Of a DNA stretch of 64,000 nt, positions 54,291-63,788 are shown piece after piece (position 1 is the first letter of the stretch; each line of letters begins with the position of its first letter). This DNA comes from Cytophagales bacterium (GTDB taxonomy: Bacteria; Bacteroidota; Bacteroidia; Cytophagales; Bernardetiaceae). Made by a program: the position numbers and the translations under genes. Where the stretch lies: contig RDZD01000020.1 of assembly GCA_004293815.1 (NCBI GenBank), positions 1-64,000 on the forward strand. The letters run 5' to 3'. The notes beneath the pieces are model-generated. The model saw nothing but the letters and a program-made list of their open reading frames with translations, made no database searches and was not told the DNA's origin.

Positions 54291-56954
54291 TTATTGTAGA
54301 GCCATCAGCCCCTCCTCCAAAGCTTTAATCTTGGCTTCAGCATCAGCTTTTTTCTTTTGTTCCGAAGCAATCACTTCAGGCTTTGCATTTTGGACAAAGC
54401 GTTCATTATTCAGTTTTTTGAGTACTGATTCTAAAAAGCCTTTGTGGTAAGCGATTTCTTTGTGAAGGTTTTCTCTTTCTTTTTCAAGATCTTTTTGAAG
54501 TTCTATTTGAACAAAAAATTCATCTTGTCCAATGACAAAACTCAAAGGGAACTTAGACTTCTGGTCTGGGAAAGTAAGCCCACTCAAGTTGGCCAGCTTC
54601 ATGATTTCAGCCGCAAACTCCACATAAGGCGTATTGTAACCTGAGAGAATTTCAATGTCAAACTCTAGCTTTGGTGACAAGCCATGGCGACTACGGAAAT
54701 TACGCACCTGACTCACTAGTTCTAGTGCTACTTCGGCCTGACCCAAAATTTGTGTCTCAAAAGGTTTAACTTGAGGATAAGCACTGACCGTGATACAGTC
54801 TTTTTCATCACGTTCGCTGAGCAAAGACCATATTTCTTCAGTGATAAACGGCATAAATGGATGCAACAATTTAAGCAAAGTCTCCATAAAGTCTTTGGTC
54901 TTTTGCAATGTCTCAGGATCTATGTCTTCGCCAGCTTCGGGCTTGACCATTTCTAAATACCAAGAACAGAAATCGTCCCAAACTAACTTATAAATGGCCA
55001 TAAGTGCCTCCGAAAGCCTAAACTGCTCGTAGAGATCCTCGATATTGGTTAGTACCTGATTGAGTTTAGCCTCAAACCAACTGATAGCCTTGCGGTTGGC
55101 AGGTTTGGCCTCTGCATCTACCTCCCAGCCTTTAATGAGCCTGAAAGCATTCCAAATCTTATTGGCAAAGTTGCGACCCTGTTCACAGAGTTTTTCGTCA
55201 AAAGGCAAATCGTTGCCCGCAGGCGAGCAGAATAGCATGCCCACACGTACTCCATCTGCCCCATACTGACCTATTAGGTCTATGGGGTCGGGAGAGTTGC
55301 CAAGCTGTTTAGACATTTTACGGCCTTGCTTATCGCGCACTATACCCGTGAGATACACATCTTGAAAAGGCGGTTTTTTCATGTATTCTTGCCCCGCTAT
55401 AATCATCCGAGCCACCCAGAAAAAAAGAATTTCTGGAGCCGTAACAAGCACATCGCTGGGGTAGAAATAGGCCAAATCTTTGTTTATGGCATCAAAATCG
55501 CTTTTTTTAAGATTAAAATCTTCATACGCGTCAAACACAGCCATAGGCCACAACCAAGCAGATGCCCAAGTGTCTAGTACGTCTTGGTCTTGAGTTAAAT
55601 CTTGGGCAGTATAAGCAGGATTTATCTTTTGAGCCATAAGCAGAGCCTCTTCAGCACTTTCAGCTACAACAAACTCTCCGTTTGGCAGATAGTAGGCTGG
55701 AATGCGCTGTCCCCACCAAAGCTGGCGCGAAATGCACCAATCTTTGACATTTTCCATCCAATGACGGTAAGTATTCTTGAATTTAGGGGGGTGCAAGCGA
55801 ACTAAATCTTGCTCTACAGCCTCCAGTGCAGGTTTAGAAATAGTCTGCATATTGATAAACCATTGCAAAGATAGTTTGGGTTCCACAACCGTATTGGTGC
55901 GCTCCGAACGGCCAATGCGCGTAACAAACTCTTTGGCTTCTACAATAAAACCCTCTGCTTCCAGCTTCTTGACAATACGTTTACGCACTTCAAAGCGGTC
56001 TTTGCCCACAAACTCGGGCATTTGACACAGTTCACTCATCGTGCCATTGGCATTAATGGTGTCTATAACTTCTAGTTTGTGACGGAGTCCTATTTCGTAG
56101 TCATTGATGTCATGGGCAGGTGTCACTTTCAAGCAGCCTGTGCCAAACTCTTTGTCTACATAGTCGTCTGCTATAATGGGTATTTCGCGGTTGATGAAAG
56201 GCACAAGGGCTTTTTTACCCACCAAATGTTTGTAGCGTTCGTCCGTCGGGTTTACGGCAATGGCCACATCTCCCATAATCGTTTCTGGCCTTTGCGTAGC
56301 AATAACCATATACCCATCGCCTTCTTTTAAGGCGTAACGAATGCTGTAAAGTGTGGAGCGTTCGCCATCTTCTTTGTAAATTACCTCTTCGTTAGAAAGG
56401 GCTGTTTGGGCCTCGCAATCCCAATTTATCATGCGTAAACCTCTGTATATATGACCTTTTTTGTAAAAGTCAATAAATACTTTGATGACAGCGCGATAAT
56501 AGCTTGGTTCAAGTGTAAAGCGGGTACGCGACCAGTCGCACGAAGCACCCAAAACCGTGAGTTGTTTGAGGATAATACCACCATATTTTTCTTTCCATTC
56601 CCAAGCATGCTCCAGAAATTGCTCGCGGGTAAGGTCAGCCTTGCGAATATTTTGTTCGCGAAGCATTCTCACCACCTTGGCCTCAGTGGCAATAGAGGCA
56701 TGGTCTGTGCCTGGCACCCAAAGAGCCTCAAAGCCTTTCATGCGCGCACGCCTCACCAACACGTCTTGAATGGTGTTGTTCAGGATATGACCCATGTGCA
56801 AAATACCTGTCACATTGGGTGGCGGCATCAGAATGGTGTAGGGTTTTTTATTAGCGTTGGGCTTGGCTTCATAAAATTTGTGCTTTAGCCAGTGCGCATA
56901 CCACTTTTTCTCTACCTCCTGAGGCTGATAAACTTTAGAAATTTCTGAGGACAT
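54291..56954 (-). CDS. valS: Valyl-tRNA synthetase
   Basis: This 887-residue class I enzyme charges tRNA-Val and edits mischarged Thr. HMGH (residues 53-56, in PPPNVTGILHMGHILNN) is the HIGH motif and GRKMSKQLGNSPDP (near 545) the KMSKS motif. The editing domain has ATQRPETIMGDVAIAVNP. An anticodon-binding helical domain follows, and the C-terminal coiled-coil arm (LQKDLEKERENLHKEIAYHKGFLESVLKKLNNERF) is typical of ValS. Complete and normal in size. It reads divergently from the UMF1 transporter gene. Confidence 0.97.
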   Translation of the reverse strand: MSSEISKVYQPQEVEKKWYAHWLKHKFYEAKPNANKKPYTILMPPPNVTGILHMGHILNNTIQDVLVRRARMKGFEALWVPGTDHASIATEAKVVRMLREQNIRKADLTREQFLEHAWEWKEKYGGIILKQLTVLGASCDWSRTRFTLEPSYYRAVIKVFIDFYKKGHIYRGLRMINWDCEAQTALSNEEVIYKEDGERSTLYSIRYALKEGDGYMVIATQRPETIMGDVAIAVNPTDERYKHLVGKKALVPFINREIPIIADDYVDKEFGTGCLKVTPAHDINDYEIGLRHKLEVIDTINANGTMSELCQMPEFVGKDRFEVRKRIVKKLEAEGFIVEAKEFVTRIGRSERTNTVVEPKLSLQWFINMQTISKPALEAVEQDLVRLHPPKFKNTYRHWMENVKDWCISRQLWWGQRIPAYYLPNGEFVVAESAEEALLMAQKINPAYTAQDLTQDQDVLDTWASAWLWPMAVFDAYEDFNLKKSDFDAINKDLAYFYPSDVLVTAPEILFFWVARMIIAGQEYMKKPPFQDVYLTGIVRDKQGRKMSKQLGNSPDPIDLIGQYGADGVRVGMLFCSPAGNDLPFDEKLCEQGRNFANKIWNAFRLIKGWEVDAEAKPANRKAISWFEAKLNQVLTNIEDLYEQFRLSEALMAIYKLVWDDFCSWYLEMVKPEAGEDIDPETLQKTKDFMETLLKLLHPFMPFITEEIWSLLSERDEKDCITVSAYPQVKPFETQILGQAEVALELVSQVRNFRSRHGLSPKLEFDIEILSGYNTPYVEFAAEIMKLANLSGLTFPDQKSKFPLSFVIGQDEFFVQIELQKDLEKERENLHKEIAYHKGFLESVLKKLNNERFVQNAKPEVIASEQKKKADAEAKIKALEEGLMALQ

Positions 56955-57237
56955 GGTTTTATGAGATAAGAAGAAAAATCTTTTCTATATTCTAAATTAA
57001 GGGTTGCAAAAATACATAATTTATAAATGCAAATCAAAAACACTACTCAAAATCAACTATAATGTAAATTCTGTTACACTGATTTAGATAAAGCTTTTAG
57101 CGAGACTACCTTGTAACAGATAGATGATGTGATAAAAATGTGCAATTTAATACGGTTTTTATTGGAAATTCGGACTTAAAACTTGTTATTTGTTCGCCAA
57201 GAGGCTTTTTAAGCACTTAAAATACTGTCTGTTATTC

Positions 57238-58530
57238 ATGGAAAAAAACAACCCCAAAACTATCAATGGCTGGGCAATGTACGACTGGGCCAACTCAGTG
57301 TATAACTTGGTCATTACCACAGCCATATTTCCCATTTACTACAATGCAGCCACAGAGTCAGCGTTTGGCGGCAGTAATGTGCAATTTTTTGGTATATCAT
57401 TGGACAAGACAGCCTTATATTCCTTCTCGCTTTCTTTTTCGTTCGCTCTCATAGCCTTGATATCGCCTTTGCTTTCTGGGATGGCGGACTACGGGGGCAA
57501 AAAGAAAGTTTTTTTGCAATTTTTTACTTATGTGGGTGCTCTGGCCTGTATGGGACTGTATTTTTTTACAGGCTCTAACATTGAATTGGGTATTCTCGCG
57601 TCTGTGGTAGCCTGTTTGGGTTTTGCAGGCGGACAACTGTTTTATAATGCTTTTTTGCCTGAGATAGCCACACCCGACCGGGTGGACGCTGTGAGTGCCA
57701 AGGGCTTTGCTTATGGCTATATAGGTAGTGTTATCTTGCTTATTTTAAGCCTAGTCATGATAGAAATGCATACCGTTTTTGGCTTTGACAACAAAGGCTT
57801 ACCTACACGTCTGAGCTTTGTGATGGTAGGTTTGTGGTGGATAGGCTTTGCCCAAATTCCTTTTAGGGTGTTGCATGACCTACCTGCCAAAGTACAAACA
57901 GGGAGCTTGTTTGCAAAGGGCTTTGAGGAAGTGTTGAAAGTATGGCATTATGTGCGGCACAATCAGGTTATGCGGCTTTATCTACTGTCTTTTTTGTTTT
58001 TTAACATGGGAGTTCAAACCATTATGCTTTTGGCCACGAGCTTTGGACAAGAAGAACTTGGCTTGGAAACAGGAGAACTGATAGCGGTACTGCTGGCCAT
58101 TCAGCTTGTGGCTATAGGTGGGGCGTATTTTTTTGCATGGGTAGCAGAACGTGTGGGCAACAAACACGCCATAGCCAGTATGCTTGTGATATGGACAGTG
58201 GTCTGTTTGGTGGCTTATTTTGTGCGCTCTTCAGCGCAATTTTATGCCTTGGCAGTGGTGGTAGGGCTAATGATGGGCGGCATACAGTCCTTGGCACGCT
58301 CCACTTTTTCGAGGCTTATCCCCGATGATAGTCTCGATACCGCCTCATTCTTCAGCTTCTTTAATGTTGCTGACAAGGTGGCCTATGCATGTGGCACATT
58401 TGTATTTGCTTTTGTGGTGCAGCTCACGGGTAGTATGCGCAATGGTGCACTAGCCATGTCGGTATTTTTTGTCATTGGACTTGGCATACTGCTTGCAACA
58501 AAGTTAGAATTCAGTAAGAAGCAATCATAA
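57238..58530 (+). CDS. UMF1-family MFS transporter
   Basis: From ATG 57238 (MEKNNPKTINGWAMYDWANSVYNL) the protein has 430 residues. The opening GWAMYDWANSVYN is the signature of the UMF1/Atg22-like branch of the major facilitator superfamily, and about 12 helices follow. MGGIQSLARSTFSRLIPD in the second half is likewise conserved. Substrates of bacterial members are unknown; the fungal relative Atg22 exports amino acids from the vacuole. An in-frame upstream ATG at 57190 lacks the family start and is rejected. Single gene. Confidence 0.9.
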   Translation: MEKNNPKTINGWAMYDWANSVYNLVITTAIFPIYYNAATESAFGGSNVQFFGISLDKTALYSFSLSFSFALIALISPLLSGMADYGGKKKVFLQFFTYVGALACMGLYFFTGSNIELGILASVVACLGFAGGQLFYNAFLPEIATPDRVDAVSAKGFAYGYIGSVILLILSLVMIEMHTVFGFDNKGLPTRLSFVMVGLWWIGFAQIPFRVLHDLPAKVQTGSLFAKGFEEVLKVWHYVRHNQVMRLYLLSFLFFNMGVQTIMLLATSFGQEELGLETGELIAVLLAIQLVAIGGAYFFAWVAERVGNKHAIASMLVIWTVVCLVAYFVRSSAQFYALAVVVGLMMGGIQSLARSTFSRLIPDDSLDTASFFSFFNVADKVAYACGTFVFAFVVQLTGSMRNGALAMSVFFVIGLGILLATKLEFSKKQS

Positions 58531-58681
58531 GAAGGTCTGTGTGATTTCTTTTGAAAATATTCTTAAAAAATCTTAATTTTGAAATCAAAACAGGTATACA
58601 GTAAGTTTCTTAAGAAAAGGCACTTAAATTTATTCTTTTGGCAACAACACACAGCTTGCTGTGTTCTAAAATCTTTAACTT

Positions 58682-59515
58682 ATGCTTGAAATATTTACTT
58701 CTAAAAACAGCTATTGGGTTTGTCTCTGCGCACTGCTATGGTTTCTTACCTCTTGTAAAGACGAGAATGTAGTCATTACAGACGATGTAAAGTGCCGAGT
58801 GGCCTCTTTTGTACAATATGATGGCAGCGGCAATGTTAGCATCACCTCTACCTACGAGCACGCCGAAAACGGCCAGCTTCTTAAAAGAATGAGCAAACTT
58901 TATGATTCGAACGACCCAAGTAAGATTGCTTCTGAGCAAACAGTTGTGTTTGAATACCAAACCGCGCAGTCCCCTTTCCTAAAAAAACGAAGCGTTTTTG
59001 TAGCTGACCGACTCATTTCTTACAAAACCTACACCACCGACGCAAAAGTAACGGCATACACTCGAGTACAGGACTTTGACGCAAGAGGTACACAAACCCG
59101 ATCGGTAACCTATAGCGGCAGCAGTGCTACGGGGCTTATCACCGCCACTGTCAGCGATGCGGGACGCACTCCTTACCGCATCAACATGCGCTATTCACCC
59201 AAACGCGTACTCACAGAAGTGTCTTACGATCCACAGGTATTACCCACTCGCACCATCACGCGCACAGAGGCACGTCGCCCAATCGCCTATGGCTTCACTT
59301 TGCCGCCCTTGGATGATGATCCCAACTTTGGCAGTGCTGAAAATGTGGCAGAATACACTACGGCACGACCCAGCGGTGGCATAGATGCTTACTTGTATGA
59401 ATACACCTACGACTCCAATGGTTTTCCTACAGAAGTAAGGGCATTTTTGGGTACAAGTGGCGTGGGCACACCCGTACTGTATGCGCGTACGCTACTTACA
59501 TATAGCTGTAAATAA
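58682..59515 (+). CDS. Hypothetical lipoprotein
   Basis: A 277-residue lipoprotein with signal and lipobox WFLTSC (Cys25) followed by KDENVVITDD. The mature protein has repeated short strands with alternating YD/YE and Arg/Thr (FVQYDGSGNVSITSTYEHAENGQLLKRMSKLYDSND, AYTRVQDFDARGTQTRSVTYSG, YLYEYTYDSNGFPTEVRAFLG), reminiscent of YD-type beta-repeat lipoproteins (DUF4595-like) of Bacteroidota. No catalytic motif. It is not in an operon; a promoter for the next gene lies 140 nt downstream. Confidence 0.75.
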   Translation: MLEIFTSKNSYWVCLCALLWFLTSCKDENVVITDDVKCRVASFVQYDGSGNVSITSTYEHAENGQLLKRMSKLYDSNDPSKIASEQTVVFEYQTAQSPFLKKRSVFVADRLISYKTYTTDAKVTAYTRVQDFDARGTQTRSVTYSGSSATGLITATVSDAGRTPYRINMRYSPKRVLTEVSYDPQVLPTRTITRTEARRPIAYGFTLPPLDDDPNFGSAENVAEYTTARPSGGIDAYLYEYTYDSNGFPTEVRAFLGTSGVGTPVLYARTLLTYSCK

Positions 59516-59656
59516 ACACCCAAAGTTCAATTGCACGAAACACTTTTACGCCCTCAAACTGCTAAAAAATTGGGTGAGCGAGATGGGCTTGAGCCAAACA
59601 CAAGAAAATAAAGGCTAACTACGTTAAAGTTCTTGTTGTATTTTATTTAGACATGC

Positions 59657-59686
59657 TTGTAAAGCAATATTTTTAGTTTATCTTTG
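59657..59686 (+). promoter_or_regulatory. Promoter of the FKBP lipoprotein gene
   Basis: TTG (59657-59659) and TATCTTTG (59679-59686) with a 19-nt spacer match the Bacteroidota consensus. The start codon is 56 nt downstream. Confidence 0.72.
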
Positions 59687-59742
59687 CGCCGCAAAAACTG
59701 CGTTGGTTTGTTGTTTATTTTATTCAAAATCATCCAAAAGTA

Positions 59743-60699
59743 ATGTTCAAATTTTATAATATGTCTTGGGGGCTTGCATATGTGCTCGCACTGGTGTCTC
59801 TGAGCTTCTTTAGCTGTAATCAGGGCGAAAAACTTGTAGAGTATACAAAAGACATGAGCTACGTGATACATGCCTCTGGCACAGGCGACTTACCCAAAGA
59901 AGATATGTTAGCCAAAATACATTTTAGGATGTATAAAATTTCCGAAGGCAAGACAGACTCTTTGATTTCCGAAAGCTATGCCAAGAACCCAAGCAATCCT
60001 AATGGTGATCCTTTGGCCGTTCCTGTCAAAAGTGCGCCCGGCATTGACGATATTCTCAAAAACTTTCGTGTGGGAGACAGCTTGAGCATCTACACACCCA
60101 TAACTAAATTTATGCCACCTAACCAGCCTTTACCTCCTGGTATTGCAGCTACAGACAAAATCAAATTGACGATTAAAGTCATCAAATTTGTCACGCAAGA
60201 AGAAAATCAACGCGAAATGAAAGCCATGCAAGAAGCGCAGCAAAAACAAATGATGGAGGAAATGGAAAAATCTAAAGCCATTGATGAAGAAGCTATAAAA
60301 GCTTATTTAGCTAAAAACAACATAAAAGCCGAGCGTACAGAAGACGGCCTGTATTATATCATAGAAAATCCTGGCAAAGGCAAACAACCTGTTTCTGGTG
60401 ATAACGTAAAGGTTCATTTTGAGGGTCGCTTGATGTCAGACGGCAGTAAATTTGAGTCATCTTATGACATCGGCCAGCCTTATGAGACACTTATTGGTAT
60501 GGGCAGAGTTATACAGGGTTGGGACAAAGGTATTCCTATGTTGAAAGAAGGCGGTAAGGCTACCTTTATTGTCCCTTCTAGCATGGGTTATGGTCCAATG
60601 GAGCGTCCAGGTATACCACCAAATTCTGTGCTGATTTTCAAAGTAGAGCTTGTAAGCGTCTCTAAAGGCAGCGCGCAAGGTGCTACTGGCGGAAACTAA
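59743..60699 (+). CDS. FKBP-type peptidyl-prolyl isomerase lipoprotein, two domains
   Basis: The 318-residue lipoprotein (lipobox SFFSC, Cys25) has two FKBP-like domains separated by a charged helix rich in Met, Glu and Gln (residues about 148-195). The first (about 40-145) is divergent, with an insert and few of the hydrophobic pocket residues. The second (about 205-312) is canonical: GDNVKVHFEGRLMSDGSKFESSYDIGQPYETLIGMGRVIQGWDKGIPMLKEGGKATFIVPSSMGYG...IPPNSVLIFKVELV. It should fold proteins in the periplasm or at the cell surface. The gliding protein GldI is a related FKBP lipoprotein; I cannot say this is GldI. Confidence 0.88.
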   Translation: MFKFYNMSWGLAYVLALVSLSFFSCNQGEKLVEYTKDMSYVIHASGTGDLPKEDMLAKIHFRMYKISEGKTDSLISESYAKNPSNPNGDPLAVPVKSAPGIDDILKNFRVGDSLSIYTPITKFMPPNQPLPPGIAATDKIKLTIKVIKFVTQEENQREMKAMQEAQQKQMMEEMEKSKAIDEEAIKAYLAKNNIKAERTEDGLYYIIENPGKGKQPVSGDNVKVHFEGRLMSDGSKFESSYDIGQPYETLIGMGRVIQGWDKGIPMLKEGGKATFIVPSSMGYGPMERPGIPPNSVLIFKVELVSVSKGSAQGATGGN

Positions 60700-60708
60700 G
60701 CATTAAAC

Positions 60709-60769
60709 ATAAAAAAACAGTAGTGGAGGCATAATATTTTTCAATATGCTTTCGCTACTGTTTTTTTAT
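60709..60769 (+). terminator. Terminator after the FKBP gene
   Basis: Perfect 15-bp outer arms (60709-60723 and 60755-60769), an internal loop and an inner GCATA/TATGC stem form a long hairpin with seven U residues in the right arm, 10 nt past the stop. Confidence 0.88.
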
Positions 60770-60873
60770 AATTTGGCACGAAAATGTATTGTATTTAAAG
60801 GAACTCTTTCTTATTATTGTATTCTGATAGCTAAACAATTCAGCTCCAACTAACCTCTTCTACTATTGTTCCC

Positions 60874-61287
60874 ATGTTTGAACTTTTTATAAACGAAGAA
60901 AAAACAACAAAAATTTTGCATGACAGCACACGCCGTGTTATCATGTTAAAATTTTCTGGGAGTGTCAAAGTTGTTGATTATAAACATTCTATGGAGTTGA
61001 TTCTCAAGCTTGCTAAAGAATATCAATACCACAAAGTCATTTTTGATTTGTCAGATGCAGAGTCTACGCCTGCCATAGGAAGGGCTTGGTTTGTCACTCA
61101 GTTTGGACCTCGCGCCTACAGAGAGATAGGTAATATGATAGTATGCATGCTTTTATCCAAGCGTAGTGCATTTCAAAACAAGGCTTCTGAGTTGGTTGTT
61201 AAATCTATGCAAGCTCTTAAGCTCAATATTACTATATCTTTTGAAGAAGATTTAGATGCGGCATTAGAGTCGATGGCTCAAAGCTAG
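60874..61287 (+). CDS. STAS/SpoIIAA-like small protein
   Basis: This 137-residue soluble protein has alternating strands and helices like the STAS/SpoIIAA-like fold (RRVIMLKFSGSVKVVDYKHSMELILKLAKEYQYHKVIFDLSDAESTPAIGRAWFVTQFGPRAYREIGNMIVCML). DLSDAEST may be the loop in the position where anti-sigma antagonists are phosphorylated on Ser, but identity is weak. There are no membrane segments. No kinase or anti-sigma gene is adjacent. It precedes hflX by 100 nt. Function unknown. Confidence 0.7.
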   Translation: MFELFINEEKTTKILHDSTRRVIMLKFSGSVKVVDYKHSMELILKLAKEYQYHKVIFDLSDAESTPAIGRAWFVTQFGPRAYREIGNMIVCMLLSKRSAFQNKASELVVKSMQALKLNITISFEEDLDAALESMAQS

Positions 61288-61387
61288 AGCCACTTTTAAT
61301 TTTGGTACACAAATAGCTGTTTTCTACAAAAAAGGTTGTTATTTTGCAGTGCAGTAACATAAGCACTCCAAATATAATTCGCAAACC

Positions 61388-62623
61388 ATGATTTCTACTC
61401 TTGCCGACGAGGCCGAAAAGGCTGTTTTGGTAGGTATTACCAACTATAAACAGGCGGCTCACAAAACCAAAGAATACTTGGACGAATTGGCGTTTTTGGC
61501 AGAGACGCTTGGCGTGCAAACTATCAAAAGATTTACACAGGCTATGGACAGGCCTGATCGTCAAACATTTATCAAGAGCGGCAAGTTGCTTGAAATCGTT
61601 GACTTTATCAGACAAAGTAAAGCCAATTTACTGATATTTGACGATGAGTTAAGTGCGACACACCTTCGCAATATAGAAAAAGTTCTCAAAGAAGAAAAGC
61701 TTGAAAGCGTGCAACTTCTGGACAGAAGCTCTCTTATTTTGGAGATATTTAGGTTTCGAGCACAAACAGCTCAAGCACATACGCAAGTGGAGCTGGCGCG
61801 TTATCAATACATGCTCCCCCGTCTCACGCGCATGTGGACGCACCTTTCTCGCCAACGCGGAGGTATAGGTATGAAAGGGGCTGGCGAAAAAGAAATAGAG
61901 ACCGACCGCCGTATTATCAAAGATAAAATTTCTTTGCTTAAAGAGAAACTCAAAAAAATTGAGCAACAAGCCTCTACGCGTCGTAAAAGCCGTGGCGGTT
62001 TGGTGCGAGTGGCCTTGGTGGGATATACCAACGTGGGTAAGTCTACTCTCATGCGCCTGCTCACGAAGGCCGACGTTTTTGCTGAAAATAAATTGTTTGC
62101 CACAGTAGACTCCACCGTCCGCAAGCTGCATTGGAACGGTGTTCCTTTTTTGGTATCTGATACGGTGGGGTTTATTCGCAAGTTGCCTACCATGCTCATA
62201 GAAAGCTTTAAGTCCACACTCGCTGAGATTGTAGAGGCAGATGTATTGCTACACGTCATAGATGTATCACATGCGGGCTTTGAGGAGCAAATCAATATCG
62301 TCAACCAAACGCTCACAGATATCAAGGCTGCTGACAAGCCTATGATTTATGTTTTCAACAAAATAGACCAATATCTCGACAAGCCGCTTATGTCGGATAA
62401 ATACCTCATCTTGCCACCCTCACTTGAAGAGCTAGAAGCCTCTTATTTGGGTCAGGATCGTCACAGTGTGTTTATTTCTGCCGTTAAAAAGCTCAATGTG
62501 GATACTCTTAAGAAAATTCTCTGGGCAGAAATTCAAAAAAAGCACCTGACCATATACCCCAATTATCTGCCACGAGAATTAGATTTGGCTTCTTCTCAAT
62601 GGGCGGAAAGTGATGATTTTTAA
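61388..62623 (+). CDS. hflX: GTPase HflX
   Basis: A 411-residue ribosome-associated GTPase that splits stalled 70S ribosomes after stress. The N-terminal HflX domain shows the nucleotide-binding-like GSGK-type region (IKSGKLLEIVDFI) and RTAQAHTQVELARYQYMLPRLTRMWTHLSRQRGGIG. The G domain has G1 GYTNVGKST (near 211), G3 DTVGFIRKLP and G4 NKID. A short C-terminal domain follows. The size is normal. Its stop lies 22 nt before the likely porQ start, so the two may be co-transcribed. Confidence 0.95.
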   Translation: MISTLADEAEKAVLVGITNYKQAAHKTKEYLDELAFLAETLGVQTIKRFTQAMDRPDRQTFIKSGKLLEIVDFIRQSKANLLIFDDELSATHLRNIEKVLKEEKLESVQLLDRSSLILEIFRFRAQTAQAHTQVELARYQYMLPRLTRMWTHLSRQRGGIGMKGAGEKEIETDRRIIKDKISLLKEKLKKIEQQASTRRKSRGGLVRVALVGYTNVGKSTLMRLLTKADVFAENKLFATVDSTVRKLHWNGVPFLVSDTVGFIRKLPTMLIESFKSTLAEIVEADVLLHVIDVSHAGFEEQINIVNQTLTDIKAADKPMIYVFNKIDQYLDKPLMSDKYLILPPSLEELEASYLGQDRHSVFISAVKKLNVDTLKKILWAEIQKKHLTIYPNYLPRELDLASSQWAESDDF

Positions 62624-62645
62624 ACGCTCTTTTTCACCAAATGTT

Positions 62646-63695
62646 ATGTACAAAAGACTGATTACACTCCTCTTACTATGTTATCTTTTAACTAATGGAT
62701 ACTTATCGCATGCGCAAGTGGGTGGGCGACGCACCTTTGATTTTTTAAACATGCCTTCTCATGCGCGTTTGTGGGCTTTGGGCGGCGTAAACGTGAGTTC
62801 TCAGCATCAGGATCCTCACCTATTTGTGAGTAATCCAGCCTTGTTAAACGACAGTACTTGTACTAATACGCTTTCTATCAACCATCTGGGCTATGTAGCT
62901 GATATTGCCCAATACAATCTAGCAAGTGGTATAAAATTCAAAAAGGCAGGGCTTTTGGGGCTGTCTATGCAGTACCTTAACTATGGGAACATACAGGGCT
63001 ATGATGCTACGGGCGCACCTACCAACTCTTTTTCTAACCGCGACTGGGCTGTGGGTGTCAGTAAGTCTTTCAGCAGCAACGTTTATAGGCTGGGTGGCAC
63101 TCTCAAACTAGCTGGATCTTCGATTGCCAACTACAACGCCAGTGGACTTTTTGTAGATTTAGGGGGAGCTTTTGTTCATCCCAAACAGGATTTCATTATA
63201 GGTTTTACCTTCAAAAATATTGGGTTTTTGTGGGACAACTATTTGCCGAGCAGCAGCTTCTTGATGCCTTTTGAAGCTCAAATAGGCGTATCGTACAAAG
63301 CCAGCCGTATGCCCATTCGGTTTTCTTTGACAGCCCAGCAAATAGGACGAAGCAGCAGTTCTGCTGACGACCCCACCAAACCACGCCAGCTTGGTTCAAA
63401 TGGCTTGCCCATACAAGACGTTGTCAGTAACACTCAAAAGTTTATTCGCCATTTTGTGGTGGGTGCTGAGTTGCTCTTACACAGAAATTTTCAGGTGATT
63501 TGTGCCTACAACTTTCTCCGTAGGCGCGAAATGCTTGTAACTGCACGCCCCGCAACGGTAGGGCTTTCGTTAGGTTTGCAATACAGATTTAGAGCGTTTC
63601 AGCTTGGTGCATCTTGGACCTCACAGTATGTAGGCAATACTGGTATGAATGTTTCTCTAGCAATGAATTTGAGTAAGTTGATGAGAAAAAGATAA
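62646..63695 (+). CDS. porQ: Type IX secretion system protein PorQ
   Basis: From ATG 62646 (MYKRLITLLLLCYLLTNGYLSHAQ) the product has 349 residues and a clean signal peptide; a start at 62610 would overlap hflX. The opening VGGRRTFDFLNMPSHARLWALGGVNVSSQHQDPHLFVSNPALL is the PorQ signature, followed by a 14-strand-like FadL-type barrel. PorQ belongs to the PorU/V/Q/Z attachment complex that processes and fixes type IX cargo at the outer membrane. Other por/gld genes are not in the window. It fits with the giant protein bearing a sorting-like domain. Confidence 0.9.
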   Translation: MYKRLITLLLLCYLLTNGYLSHAQVGGRRTFDFLNMPSHARLWALGGVNVSSQHQDPHLFVSNPALLNDSTCTNTLSINHLGYVADIAQYNLASGIKFKKAGLLGLSMQYLNYGNIQGYDATGAPTNSFSNRDWAVGVSKSFSSNVYRLGGTLKLAGSSIANYNASGLFVDLGGAFVHPKQDFIIGFTFKNIGFLWDNYLPSSSFLMPFEAQIGVSYKASRMPIRFSLTAQQIGRSSSSADDPTKPRQLGSNGLPIQDVVSNTQKFIRHFVVGAELLLHRNFQVICAYNFLRRREMLVTARPATVGLSLGLQYRFRAFQLGASWTSQYVGNTGMNVSLAMNLSKLMRKR

Positions 63696-63788
63696 ATCTT
63701 ATATCATTTTTACTTTTCCTCTCTGGCAAGCTTTAAAAAAAAACCCATTTTAAGGCAGCCAGATGCTATCTGCAAGCTAGAATCTGAC

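Noticed and set aside
56451-56888. 145-codon plus-strand open frame inside valS
   Set aside because: Antisense shadow of the ValS catalytic domain.
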